Positions 15,752 to 23,721 of a stretch of DNA of 28,302 bases are shown piece after piece; position 1 is the stretch's first letter, and each line of letters opens with the position of its first letter. The translations under genes and the position numbers were made by a program. This DNA is from a virus, in the IMG/VR virus record IMGVR_UViG_3300028840_002935, positions 1 through 28,302 of that record, one strand, 5' to 3'. The notes beneath the pieces were generated by a model. The model was not told where the DNA came from, made no database searches, and worked only from the letters and a program-made list of their open reading frames with translations.

Positions 15752-17097
15752 TACGACACCTGAAAAGCGTCGTCTATTTTATCAAATTGCCCAGAAGGAT
15801 CGATGACAACGACAGCTTTATAGCCTGCAGAATTAGCATTCATGTACGCAGGCACCGTTGCTGTTGCTGTAGTCGGGTTAACGATTGTCAGAGCAGATAC
15901 CTCTTTATCGCCAACCAAAAACCGACAGCCAGCAGTAAAGCCTGTCCCAGTGAGAGTAACAGGCGTAGCAACACCTAAAGTTCCGGTAGCTGGAGAAATC
16001 GGAGACGCGGCGTCTAGTTTTGCACCAGTAGCCAACGTCTTGACAGTAATTTCACGGCTCTCGCTAAGCTGCCCAGCAGTATCAATAACGTAAAGCTTGT
16101 AGTAGTACCTGGTATTAGGCTCCAAGCCGTCGTCAAAAAATCGAGTAGGGCAAACCTCTTCTAGAGCAGAGATATTACCAAGCTGTGAAAGTGCCCACAC
16201 CTGAGTAGAAAGCGTTGCCTCAATCTCCGACGCAGCGTCATCTTTTCTCTCCACACCAGGCTCCGTTGAGCGCCATAGTTCCATGTCCAGCAAGTCAGTC
16301 TCAACAGGACGGAACCAAGTTATCAACGCGGCTTGGTCAGAAACATTACGCGCGGCATTTAGTATCGGAGTATATGGCTTCCGATTACCGTGAAACGGTG
16401 TCATATAGCCATAGACACGCTTTCTAGACAGCGCCGTAACCATCACCTCACCTTCGCCTTGCGGGTCTAGGAGATTTTCTACGGGCCTGAATGCCCGCTT
16501 GAGACGGCTATAATCGGCTTTGTATTGCTGCTCTAAGTCAGCCTTCAGCAGCATTAGCTGCTCGACAGATTCTTCCATCGTCACGCGACGAATAGAATCA
16601 CCTGACAAGTCGCTAAGAAGCTCACACCTAGCGAGCGTTAAAACGAAAGGTCGTTCCTGTGGAGGAATCTCGTCTAGCGTTTCAAAAGTCGGGTTGTGAC
16701 GCTGCATACCCCTCATGATGAACTTCATCAAATCAGCATCAGAGTATACGTGGGTATGCAGCGTCAGCCCGTCTAAGGCTCGTAAGGTCTCATTGTAGAT
16801 GTTACCGATATCATTAGAAACATGGCCCGGCACCGCCCCTTTTGCCAGACGCGCGGAGTAGTATTTCTGCTTATTCAGAAATTCTACCAATAGCTGGAGC
16901 GTCGAGACGTCGCTGTCGGTTAAGTTCTTCTGAAGATAACCTTCTGAGCGAATAGTGGGTGTCAGAGCCAGAACATTGTCTAATACAGTAACAGTGACAG
17001 TGTCTGAACGACGGCCCACATCATCTTTTAGCTCAAGAATGATCGCTGGTCTTGACCTAGATTGGTCGCCAACCGCATTTCTAAAGTCGGATAACAT
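15751..17097 (-). CDS. Neck/adaptor-like protein with FN3-like and IPT/TIG-like domains
   Basis: The product has 448 residues. Residues about 1-130 are of unknown fold. Residues about 125-215 are helical, with ERPFVLTLARCELLSDLSGD and LLLKADLEQQYKADYSRL-type heptads, in the style of head-tail adaptor proteins. Residues about 240-355 look like a fibronectin type III domain: ALITWFRPVETDLLDMELWR, then LEPNTRYYYKLYVIDTAGQL. Residues about 362-448 look like an IPT/TIG domain: SPATGTLGVATPVTLTGTGF, FLVGDKEVSALTIVNPTTAT. The Ig-like tail may decorate the neck or serve in weak host-surface binding. The start overlaps the previous stop as TGATG. Domain calls are pattern-based; the N-terminal role comes from gene order. 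Confidence 0.68.
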   Translation of the reverse strand: MLSDFRNAVGDQSRSRPAIILELKDDVGRRSDTVTVTVLDNVLALTPTIRSEGYLQKNLTDSDVSTLQLLVEFLNKQKYYSARLAKGAVPGHVSNDIGNIYNETLRALDGLTLHTHVYSDADLMKFIMRGMQRHNPTFETLDEIPPQERPFVLTLARCELLSDLSGDSIRRVTMEESVEQLMLLKADLEQQYKADYSRLKRAFRPVENLLDPQGEGEVMVTALSRKRVYGYMTPFHGNRKPYTPILNAARNVSDQAALITWFRPVETDLLDMELWRSTEPGVERKDDAASEIEATLSTQVWALSQLGNISALEEVCPTRFFDDGLEPNTRYYYKLYVIDTAGQLSESREITVKTLATGAKLDAASPISPATGTLGVATPVTLTGTGFTAGCRFLVGDKEVSALTIVNPTTATATVPAYMNANSAGYKAVVVIDPSGQFDKIDDAFQVS

Positions 17098-17567
17098 CAG
17101 GCAATGATTCCCTTACCGCGCAAGTGTGCCACAATTTCAACCGGCACGAATTGAGGATGACCCATGACAAAAGCATAGATGTCCTTCCCAATTACGCATC
17201 GGCGCAGAGTCTTCCTGGGGATGACTCGAACAACATGACCGGACAACGAAGTATTCTGAAACCGCTTCCGCGTAGGAACAGCCGGCTCCTGAATCTTAGG
17301 ATGCCCACCGACATTGGGATCTGGCAAAAGGCCCGCTTTGATGGCTGCCGCTTCATCGACAACCTTCATATTCTCCCCACCGGTCGGTTCGATCATGGTA
17401 GGGATAACGCTGTAAGCGCTTTCTTCGGTCCTTTCGGGCGGAACAGCCTGAGCTGCCGCGACCAGAATGCTTGTGACATCCATAACATCACCGTCTTCAG
17501 TGCCTATCATGAGGCCCTCAGTATCGACACTCTTGCTAGCCTTAGCAGTTTCAGTAATCTTACCCAT
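17097..17567 (-). CDS. Small hypothetical protein between head and neck genes
   Basis: The product has 156 residues. AAAGGAG lies upstream of the ATG. Residues 1-100 look poorly ordered (Glu, Pro, Thr and Gly rich). The end has VVRVIPRKTLRRCVIGKDIY, then FVMGHPQFVPVEIVAHLRGK. A short beta-rich tail of this kind, with a V-P-x-x-(I/V)-A-x-H-L ending, is common in small phage head-tail region proteins of unknown function. It is coupled by TGATG to the adaptor-like gene. A minor head component is likely, but function is not known. Confidence 0.7.
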   Translation of the reverse strand: MGKITETAKASKSVDTEGLMIGTEDGDVMDVTSILVAAAQAVPPERTEESAYSVIPTMIEPTGGENMKVVDEAAAIKAGLLPDPNVGGHPKIQEPAVPTRKRFQNTSLSGHVVRVIPRKTLRRCVIGKDIYAFVMGHPQFVPVEIVAHLRGKGIIA

Positions 17568-17610
17568 GATATAAATTCTCCTTTAAAGAACCTGAGTACA
17601 AAAGAAAAGA

Positions 17611-18300
17611 TTAGACCATTACCCGAACGGCGATATTCAGAGCACCACCAGAACCATTGGTAATGACAGCGCGCCCGTTCGTACCGCCAGCCGGGTCATA
17701 CGTCCAACCGTCAAAGTCAGCCGTATGGTCGGCATACGTAAAGTCGGTGTACGTAGACGTCGCAGGCAACACGAGAGGGGCAGGAAAAAGCTCGGAACCA
17801 CCAACGCCCTGAGCGGCAGTACCGCCGGTAAGCACAACCGAACCATCCTCTTCACCGCTGAATGGGACAACATACAGAGTCGTGACACCGTCGTCATACG
17901 CCCAAATCTTGTCGCCAACACCAAATTCGCCAGCGATCTTGTTGATCGCCGTGGCAACCTGAGCAGCCGTCGCAGCAGCCATCACTGGAATGCTGATACC
18001 GTTCTCATTCTCCAGATTGAACGTGTACGACGTACCATCAATCGTGAAAATGAGCGTGGCGTCGGCACCAAGAGTAGCTGCCGAAATGTCGAGAGCACCA
18101 CCCATAACCCCAACGATGGGACCAGCGGTTACCTCAAACACCTGAAGCTTCGGGGGAAGCTGTGGGTCAAAGCCAGAAGGGAGATCGACGTCATACGTCG
18201 CAGCATTGGCAACGAAACCGGCGAATTCGAGGTACGCGAAGTCTTTCCAGTTCTGCTTGCCGATGCCCTCAAAAGCGTAGTCACGCTTATAGGTAGCCAT
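17611..18300 (-). CDS. Accessory head (decoration-like) protein
   Basis: The product has 229 residues, Ala/Gly/Thr-rich and beta-type throughout. It includes a segment ATLIFTIDGTSYTFNLENEN then AATAAQVATAINKIAGEFGV, a module that recurs in phage sheath and decoration proteins as a small alpha/beta surface domain. The C-terminus ALNIAVRVMV is strand-like. GAGGAG precedes the ATG. It comes straight after the major capsid gene, a common place for a capsid decoration or stabilising protein. Function is inferred from position and composition. The 5' leader carries the palindromic repeat at 18338-18363. Confidence 0.68.
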   Translation of the reverse strand: MATYKRDYAFEGIGKQNWKDFAYLEFAGFVANAATYDVDLPSGFDPQLPPKLQVFEVTAGPIVGVMGGALDISAATLGADATLIFTIDGTSYTFNLENENGISIPVMAAATAAQVATAINKIAGEFGVGDKIWAYDDGVTTLYVVPFSGEEDGSVVLTGGTAAQGVGGSELFPAPLVLPATSTYTDFTYADHTADFDGWTYDPAGGTNGRAVITNGSGGALNIAVRVMV

Positions 18301-18337
18301 CAGTATTAGCTCCTCTATTCAGTTGAAGTGTTATTTC

Positions 18338-18363
18338 TAACATTGCGCATGGCGCAAGGTTTA
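18338..18363 (-). repeat. Palindromic repeat copy 6 (after major capsid gene)
   Basis: Core TTGCGC-ATG-GCGCAA at 18343-18357. The capsid TAA (18361-18363) begins it. About 36 bases then separate it from the next start. Confidence 0.88.
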
Positions 18364-19347
18364 CGCAGTCTCAATCACGACAACGTTGTCCGTCTCGAGG
18401 ACACGCTGACCATAGATGGAGTACCAAGCCAGAGCGTGAACACGACCAAAGTTCTCTACGCCGTTATCGCGCATCTCGACAGGAAGCGAGACAGCATGAC
18501 CGAGAGAGAACTCGCCGAACATCACAGCCGTGTAGATGGTAGTCGTGTTGCCAAGAGCACCATTCTGAAGCTGCGGGTCGAAACCGATATCGACGAAATC
18601 GCCGGTAACCGGATCAACCGTGCTGTTCGCGCCGTTGTTCATAACGGTAGTGGAAATGAAACGCACGTCGTGGTAACGACCGATCTCAGCCTGGTAAATC
18701 TGCGCGACATTACCGTACAGAGAAGCGTTAATCCATTCACCGTCGTCCATCATGCTACGAGCCTGATGCGGGTGCATGATGCAGACATAGTGGTCACCGT
18801 TCCAACGCGGGGCGTTGTTTGTCTCAAGTGTCTCCACGGCGTCCTTAACCTCATCGGCAGAAAAGACGTCCGCAGCGAGAATGAGATTACGAGCGGCTAC
18901 ACCATTGGCGTAGACGATATTGACAGCGCCGGAAACCATCGTGTTGCGCAGTTCGTTGTCGAGCACGACAGCGAAGTCACGACCGAGCAGGATGCTCGCG
19001 GCTGCCATCTGATCGAAAAAGGCAGACTGCAGGGACATCTCTGAAAACGCGATGCCATTTCCGTATTCGTACACGGTGACATCGATGTCAGAGAGGGACA
19101 TCGCCTGGGTCTCAATTTCTTTCTTCTCGTCGAGACGACCACCACGTTTCAAGTTACGCAGCGAAGGCATCTTGATGGTGTGGCCGGGCTGCACGCCAAG
19201 CTCAGATCGATAAGTCACGAATTGGTCGAACCTGAGCAGCGGCAACGCACTGAGATAGATCTCAGCAGAGTACACATCACGGACAGCCGCCAGAAGCTGA
19301 TTGAACCCAGCCCCTGCAGCGCGCACAGTATTAATTACACCTGGCAT
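18361..19347 (-). CDS. Major capsid protein, N4-gp56-like
   Basis: The product has 328 residues. Features fit the N4 gp56 family of HK97-fold capsid proteins: an early segment VYSAEIYLSALPLLRFDQFV, a strand with GVQPGHTIKMPSLRNLKRGG, then IDVTVYEYGNGIAFSEMSLQ. The family's best marker is the central HYVCIMHPHQARSMMDD followed by EWINASLYGN and YQAEIGRYHDVRFISTTVM. The C-terminus ALAWYSIYGQRVLETDNVVV is also usual for the family. AGGAG lies ahead of the ATG. The preceding gene is the probable scaffold. There is no obvious N-terminal delta domain, so scaffold function is likely supplied separately. Confidence 0.82.
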   Translation of the reverse strand: MPGVINTVRAAGAGFNQLLAAVRDVYSAEIYLSALPLLRFDQFVTYRSELGVQPGHTIKMPSLRNLKRGGRLDEKKEIETQAMSLSDIDVTVYEYGNGIAFSEMSLQSAFFDQMAAASILLGRDFAVVLDNELRNTMVSGAVNIVYANGVAARNLILAADVFSADEVKDAVETLETNNAPRWNGDHYVCIMHPHQARSMMDDGEWINASLYGNVAQIYQAEIGRYHDVRFISTTVMNNGANSTVDPVTGDFVDIGFDPQLQNGALGNTTTIYTAVMFGEFSLGHAVSLPVEMRDNGVENFGRVHALAWYSIYGQRVLETDNVVVIETA

Positions 19348-19371
19348 TTTAAAGCACTCCTATTTTCACAG

Positions 19372-20607
19372 TTACACATCATTCCTGAATTGTGGATGTG
19401 CAGTAGGATTGTTCAGCAACGTTTGCTGACCTGTTTCGCGTCTTGCCTCAATCGCCGCTTGCGCCTGCTGCTGAAGCTGTCCTGGCGTCAACATCTGCTG
19501 CTGCACATATTGAGGCTGTTGAGCTTGAGCAGGATAGGGCGACGGAGCTTGTACCGCATGTTGCTGCGGATAGTATTGCCCCTGGTATTGCAAAGCAGCC
19601 TGATTCTGCGGATACACAGGCTGGGGCGGTTGCTGATTCTGCACCCACGATGGCTGAGCAAACGATGACATTCGCGGTGCAGGTGGCTGATTCATCTGAT
19701 TATGAACCTGTGGTTGAAGAGCCCACTGTTGCTGTGGCCCTTGATCACCAAAGGACTGTCGAAGAGCGCTCATAAGCTGCTGCCGATTCTTGAAGTATTC
19801 TCCGCTCCGACGCGCGGCGTCAGAAGTGAGAAATTGAGCGTTCTGAAGAACCTGATTGGCATCGTTAGGAGCCAATGTCGGTGGCACCGGAGACGTCGCA
19901 GTCGGTCCCTGCTGTGGCATAGCTTGCTGTTGATACGCATTCTGCGAGGTAGTAGGAACCGGCTGCGGCGGCTGTTGCACATATTGCGGCTGTTGCGCGT
20001 ATTGGACAACAGGCGCTTGCTGGACAACAGGAGGCTGATACAAAGCGCGCAAACGATTTGCTTCAGCGACAGCAACCTCAACAGACCTATTGATCTCTTC
20101 GACAGAATCACCGCGAACGAGCGCGGGAATAACCTCACCGGGTTTGAAAAAGGAAAGTACCTGCTGGCGATAGTCACTGGCTTTCCGCTGTCTTTCCAAA
20201 GTCTCCCGGTGATTTCGCTCCTCCTGCAATTGCTGTTGAATGCTCTTTAGCTGATCTCGCAGTTCTGGATCTTTGACCTTGTCAAAATCCGGCTGCTGCA
20301 CAGATTGAAGCCGCTGACGCATTTCATTCAGCTCTTGCTGAAGCTGAGCGATAGTCTTGTTAGCGTTCGTCCGCTCTTCGGCGCGAGCGTGGTTAATAGT
20401 TGTCAAAAACGATGGCAGTTGATCCGCCGGAACGTTGAATTGCACGCTAGGATTAGGCTGCGTGGCCACCGGAGGTGGATTCAACGGAGGAGGCGGCATA
20501 GTCTGCTGTTGCATACCTTGCGCATCCGCAATGTTTGGAACAGCGAGTGAACTAGAATCCTGGGGTCCAATGGACATCCCAGCGCCTTGAGAGTTATCAG
20601 CAGGCAT
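19372..20607 (-). CDS. Gln/Pro-rich coiled-coil protein, probable scaffold
   Basis: The product has 411 residues. The N-terminus (1-60) is Pro/Gln/Asn-rich. Residues about 65-150 form a clear coiled coil (INHARAEERTNANKTIAQLQ, then QELNEMRQRLQ, QLKSIQQQLQEERNHRETLE). A helical section with FFKPGEVIPALVRGDSVEEI follows. From about residue 200 to 395 it is low-complexity, with Tyr-Gln-Gln-Pro style repeats such as YAQQPQYVQQPPQP. A gene between portal and capsid with a coiled coil and disordered ends is the usual setting for the capsid scaffold. GGAG lies 9 bases before the ATG. A degenerate copy of the palindromic repeat (20515-20536) is read through as part of N-I-A-D-A-Q-G near residue 25. 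Confidence 0.75.
   Translation of the reverse strand: MPADNSQGAGMSIGPQDSSSLAVPNIADAQGMQQQTMPPPPLNPPPVATQPNPSVQFNVPADQLPSFLTTINHARAEERTNANKTIAQLQQELNEMRQRLQSVQQPDFDKVKDPELRDQLKSIQQQLQEERNHRETLERQRKASDYRQQVLSFFKPGEVIPALVRGDSVEEINRSVEVAVAEANRLRALYQPPVVQQAPVVQYAQQPQYVQQPPQPVPTTSQNAYQQQAMPQQGPTATSPVPPTLAPNDANQVLQNAQFLTSDAARRSGEYFKNRQQLMSALRQSFGDQGPQQQWALQPQVHNQMNQPPAPRMSSFAQPSWVQNQQPPQPVYPQNQAALQYQGQYYPQQHAVQAPSPYPAQAQQPQYVQQQMLTPGQLQQQAQAAIEARRETGQQTLLNNPTAHPQFRNDV
20515..20536 (+). repeat. Palindromic repeat copy 9, degenerate, inside scaffold frame
   Basis: Reads ACCTTGCG-CATC-CGCAATGT within 20515-20536, with one arm base lost. It lies about 70 bases inside the scaffold gene and has the opposite orientation to the intergenic copies. 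Confidence 0.65.
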
Positions 20608-20660
20608 ATTTAAAATCTCCTATTATGAAACCTGTGTTGTAACGTCCCGAGAAAATCAGA

Positions 20661-20924
20661 TTACATGACCTTCCCGGTCTTACGGTCTTGCTGCGTCACG
20701 ATGGGGAGGCCACCGTTCTTCACAACACCCTCACCACGTCCCAGCGATGGGTCGTTGCGGGGGTTGGAGCGGTTTTCCCGCTCTTCAACATACGCGTTGT
20801 AGCGGCTTCCGACCTCGGACCCGCTGTCGCCTTCTTTCCCGGTGGGCTTACTCATTGGCTTCCCCGGCGTGGTTACACCAACCTTATTACTACGGGAAAT
20901 GCCCTTACCTTTCGGCATAGCCAT
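20661..20924 (-). CDS. Small basic hypothetical protein
   Basis: The product has 87 residues from ATG 20924 (MAMPKGKG...). An upstream in-frame codon at 20963 would extend it back into the portal gene, but AGGAG, 8 bases before 20924 and overlapping the portal stop, marks the start. It is Gly, Lys, Arg and Ser rich with little hydrophobic core (SRSNKVGVTTPGKPMSKPTG; YNAYVEERENRSNPRNDPSL). It is probably disordered. No family is recognised. A position between portal and scaffold suggests a minor head or assembly role. Confidence 0.7.
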   Translation of the reverse strand: MAMPKGKGISRSNKVGVTTPGKPMSKPTGKEGDSGSEVGSRYNAYVEERENRSNPRNDPSLGRGEGVVKNGGLPIVTQQDRKTGKVM

Positions 20925-20934
20925 AACGTTTCTC

Positions 20935-22938
20935 CTATTCCTTTGAATTAGTGCCATCGACACGCGTCATGGATCTCTCTAGATCCTTACCTTGAGACAT
21001 TTGCCCTTGCCCCTTGTCATCAACAGGAGGCTTCGTACCATTATCCTTATCCTTAGATTCTTCTCCAGTGGATTCACCCTCTAAAGGAATCTTTGGATAG
21101 AATTGTTGGGGCTTATTTTGTATAGCAGCCAATTGTGGAATTTGTGCCTTCGCCTCTTCTGGTGTTATCCAACCAGCATTCTGATATTGCTGCCACAGAG
21201 TCGCCTGGAGGTGATCGTCACGCGGCAGTACAGAGATAAATTCAACCTCTGTATCATAAAGGTTTAGGTCTTCCGCCTTTGGACAGCTAGTAGGAACAAT
21301 GAAGCTTTCAACGATTCCCTCTACAGGACGTACTAAATCTCCGTCCTCGTTGAGTCTAGCAGGCCCCCTCAAAACAACAGTCGCTGTTTCCGGTTCTTCG
21401 GGGATGTGCATCGCCCGTAAAACAGATTCCGGGGGCTGAAAGTCGTCACCTGTAAGGATTTCCTTCGGACCTTTATACCAGTAAGATTTTACGTCTGGTG
21501 TTAAAAGTGCCGAACGCTCTAAGTCAGAGATTCTAACTGCAAATCCCAAATCCGTCAATATCTTAACTTTTATTTTCAGTGGGTCTGCCACATCAAGAGT
21601 GTCAGGCTCAATCTCAAAACACTTATCACGGCGAATGGGTTGTTCACCAACGGTCATCGCCTGTTTGAAAGTGTCTGTACCGTCAACAACACGACGGACA
21701 TTCGGTAAGTCTGTTAAGAGTTTCGCAGGTGAGTATTTTTCCTCTACCTCCAGGATTCGGCCACCACAGTGCTTACAGACCCTGATATCCTGTAAGGGAC
21801 GAATGTGACCTAAAATTTCACCCCACCTAAGAATGAAGTAGTTGAGTTTCTTAAACCCCTCTTCGTAGGTAACAGCCTTCCTAGAGGCTCTCTCCAACAA
21901 AGGAAGGTATTGTGTATGTAAAGCAACCCCAGACGTATTTGAGATTGGCTGTGTGTCCCCAAGAGAGCCAGCCGGAATATCGCCCAAGCGCAGAGTAAAT
22001 TTGTACAGATTCTCTAAATACGCCAATGACGAATCTAGAGTACCTGACGACATTTCTAGCATCTGCGCTTTTGCTGTTTCCGGCAATCCAGACCAAATAG
22101 ATTTCGGTCCTCGCTCAAGCTGTCCCGCCTTAGCTCCAAAGAGAAGAATCAGGGGTGACGCGGCATAGAAAATGATGTCTTCAATGTCGGTCGCCTTCTC
22201 GTTGTATGCTTCGTTGAGCGGAACAATGTCAGTGATGTCAGCCACGCCGTAGTATTCATTTCCCACAGACAGATTTGGGATATGTACAATTGGAATCTCA
22301 CCCAGGGGGTTAGGGATTACCTTGACGGTCAGGTCTTCAAAACCCTCGATGTATTCGCGCGTGTACGCTGGATACATCTTCTGTATGAATACCCTGATTT
22401 CGCCATCAGAGTCGTAGAACGGTGTTCTAACCTCAACGTAACTTGGCTCTCTATTTATCGACCCGTCAAAACGCGGGAAGACAGTTTCAGACGCCAGAGG
22501 TTGGACATGAATACCATGCCTACGAAATTTGCTGTCGAAGCTCTGTCTGTGTGGCGTATTCGTCACCAACACGAACACATCGCCAGTCACACCTCCCGTC
22601 AAGCACATATCGGTGATCGTACGGTCTCGGCTATTCTCATTCCAGATCATATTTACGAAGTCACCGATTACGGGCTTAACAGAATCGTGCGTCCCGAATT
22701 GCATTCCTTTACCGATCAGCCAGTAAAGATGCTTGTCAGCTATCTTCCGCACAAGGTTATACGACGCTAATGAGGAGCCGTCGTCCCGTGCGAATTCCCA
22801 AGCGATGTTCGCATACCGCTTCCAGTGAAGCATATAGCGATTTATTCTCGCTTGGTCTTCCTCTGGTAGACCCATAAACGATTTCTGAATCGATTCTAAG
22901 TCATCCAGATTATCAAAGAAGTTAATAGAGAAGGTCAT
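20935..22938 (-). CDS. Portal protein
   Basis: The product has 667 residues and shows the SPP1 gp6-like portal layout. There is a helical start (YMLHWKRYANIAWEFARDDG), then DKHLYWLIGKGMQFG. The wing domain includes MCLTGGVTGDVFVLVTNTP and VKVIPNPLGEIPIVHIPN. The helical crown/stem part has VPLNEAYNEKATDIEDIIFY and a long helix YLPLLERASRKAVTYEEGFK. An unusual CKHCGG pair lies near residue 390. The C-terminal 60 residues are Lys/Asp/Gln-rich and disordered. Twelve portal copies form the DNA channel and bind the terminase. The start overlaps the preceding stop as ATGA, after GAGGAG. Confidence 0.85.
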   Translation of the reverse strand: MTFSINFFDNLDDLESIQKSFMGLPEEDQARINRYMLHWKRYANIAWEFARDDGSSLASYNLVRKIADKHLYWLIGKGMQFGTHDSVKPVIGDFVNMIWNENSRDRTITDMCLTGGVTGDVFVLVTNTPHRQSFDSKFRRHGIHVQPLASETVFPRFDGSINREPSYVEVRTPFYDSDGEIRVFIQKMYPAYTREYIEGFEDLTVKVIPNPLGEIPIVHIPNLSVGNEYYGVADITDIVPLNEAYNEKATDIEDIIFYAASPLILLFGAKAGQLERGPKSIWSGLPETAKAQMLEMSSGTLDSSLAYLENLYKFTLRLGDIPAGSLGDTQPISNTSGVALHTQYLPLLERASRKAVTYEEGFKKLNYFILRWGEILGHIRPLQDIRVCKHCGGRILEVEEKYSPAKLLTDLPNVRRVVDGTDTFKQAMTVGEQPIRRDKCFEIEPDTLDVADPLKIKVKILTDLGFAVRISDLERSALLTPDVKSYWYKGPKEILTGDDFQPPESVLRAMHIPEEPETATVVLRGPARLNEDGDLVRPVEGIVESFIVPTSCPKAEDLNLYDTEVEFISVLPRDDHLQATLWQQYQNAGWITPEEAKAQIPQLAAIQNKPQQFYPKIPLEGESTGEESKDKDNGTKPPVDDKGQGQMSQGKDLERSMTRVDGTNSKE

Positions 22939-23336
22939 TCGCCAGTCTCCTCTTCCACATTATGAATCGCCCAACGTCTACCGCGTCGTAAGCGTGGTTC
23001 CGCCCTACCATCAGAAGTAATGACCTTTGGGGCTTCAATCGAGCGATGCTGCATTCGCTTTTTTCGTTTAAAAGCCAATGCCAGAAGCCTGTCATATTCT
23101 GCTGGGGACAACCATCCGAGGAAGTTAACACCGTTCTTTAGATCAGAATCCATGCGCTTTATTAGATCAACGCGGATTGCTGGGTCGTTAATGAACTTAG
23201 ATAAAAGAAGCTTGTGTACAATCCGGTTAAGGAAAAACACAACGATTTGTAAAAGCCAGAGTATCCGAAAGCCTGGCGACCAGTCGACCTTGATGGTGCG
23301 ACCGTAAAATCGACACCATCGAATCTGGTCGAACAT
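22935..23336 (-). CDS. Hypothetical protein between terminase and portal
   Basis: The product has 133 residues from ATG 23336, eight bases after the preceding TAA. The frame opens further upstream to 23426, but that would overlap the previous gene by 83 bases, so I choose the coupled ATG. It has an apolar stretch (FRILWLLQIVVFFLNRIVHK) that might be a membrane helix or a buried helix. Next come NDPAIRVDLIKRMDSDLKNG and FLGWLSPAEYDRLLALAF, and finally a basic tail. No family is recognised. It sits between packaging and portal genes and its stop overlaps the portal ATG. Confidence 0.6.
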   Translation of the reverse strand: MFDQIRWCRFYGRTIKVDWSPGFRILWLLQIVVFFLNRIVHKLLLSKFINDPAIRVDLIKRMDSDLKNGVNFLGWLSPAEYDRLLALAFKRKKRMQHRSIEAPKVITSDGRAEPRLRRGRRWAIHNVEEETGE

Positions 23337-23343
23337 TGACGCT

Positions 23344-23721
23344 TTACGGACGACGGTAAGCCCGCTTGGCACCCTTTGCTCGGATTCCTCTGCCTTTAGA
23401 GGATGTCTCTGTGGCTTTACGGACATTTTTCTTATTCCTCAAGTCGAGGGTCTTTGCCCGCTCACCAGAATTCATCGCATCGCCCTTCGAGGCGCTAGTG
23501 AATAGTTCAGCGTTTGAAGGACGTTCACGATCCGGAGTATCCACGTCAGTGTTGTTTGCTTTGGTCCGCGTCACATAACCGTGGTATTTACCGCTAAAGC
23601 CCTGTTGAGTTTCCTTGCTGTAGCGCTGCTGTGCCGGATCAAAGAAAAGAGTATTTGCTGGCGAGCGAGTCGTACCCTGTTCTGTTTCAGGGGGGCTTAC
23701 GTAACCTTTGAAGTTTGGCAT
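23344..23721 (-). CDS. Small basic hypothetical protein after the terminase
   Basis: The product has 125 residues from the second of two tandem ATGs (23724 and 23721). GAGGAAG spacing favours the second, although the first overlaps the terminase stop as ATGA. The chain is polar, Lys/Arg/Ser/Thr-rich and probably disordered: VSPPETEQGTTRSPANTLFF, GFSGKYHGYVTRTKANNTDV, then the basic end NKKNVRKATETSSKGRGIRA. Charge suggests nucleic acid or portal contact, but there is no family evidence. Confidence 0.62.
   Translation of the reverse strand: MPNFKGYVSPPETEQGTTRSPANTLFFDPAQQRYSKETQQGFSGKYHGYVTRTKANNTDVDTPDRERPSNAELFTSASKGDAMNSGERAKTLDLRNKKNVRKATETSSKGRGIRAKGAKRAYRRP

Noticed and set aside
17725-18309. 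Plus-strand open frame of 194 codons opposite the accessory head gene
   Set aside because: No start context and fully antisense to a gene with a good start and neighbours.
18328-19044. 238-codon open frame on the plus strand opposite the capsid gene
   Set aside because: It is antisense to a clearly conserved capsid gene, has no ribosome site or recognisable protein features, and every supported gene here is on the minus strand.
18361-20607. Prp (L27-type) cleavage motif at the N-termini of capsid or scaffold
   Set aside because: No convincing LNLQFFA-like sequence is present; the nearest, F-N-Q-L-L-A in the capsid, is too weak to claim.
20608-20660. Promoter with a CATAAT -10 box before the scaffold gene
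   Set aside because: No acceptable -35 hexamer at the right distance; a chance match in AT-rich leader is likely.
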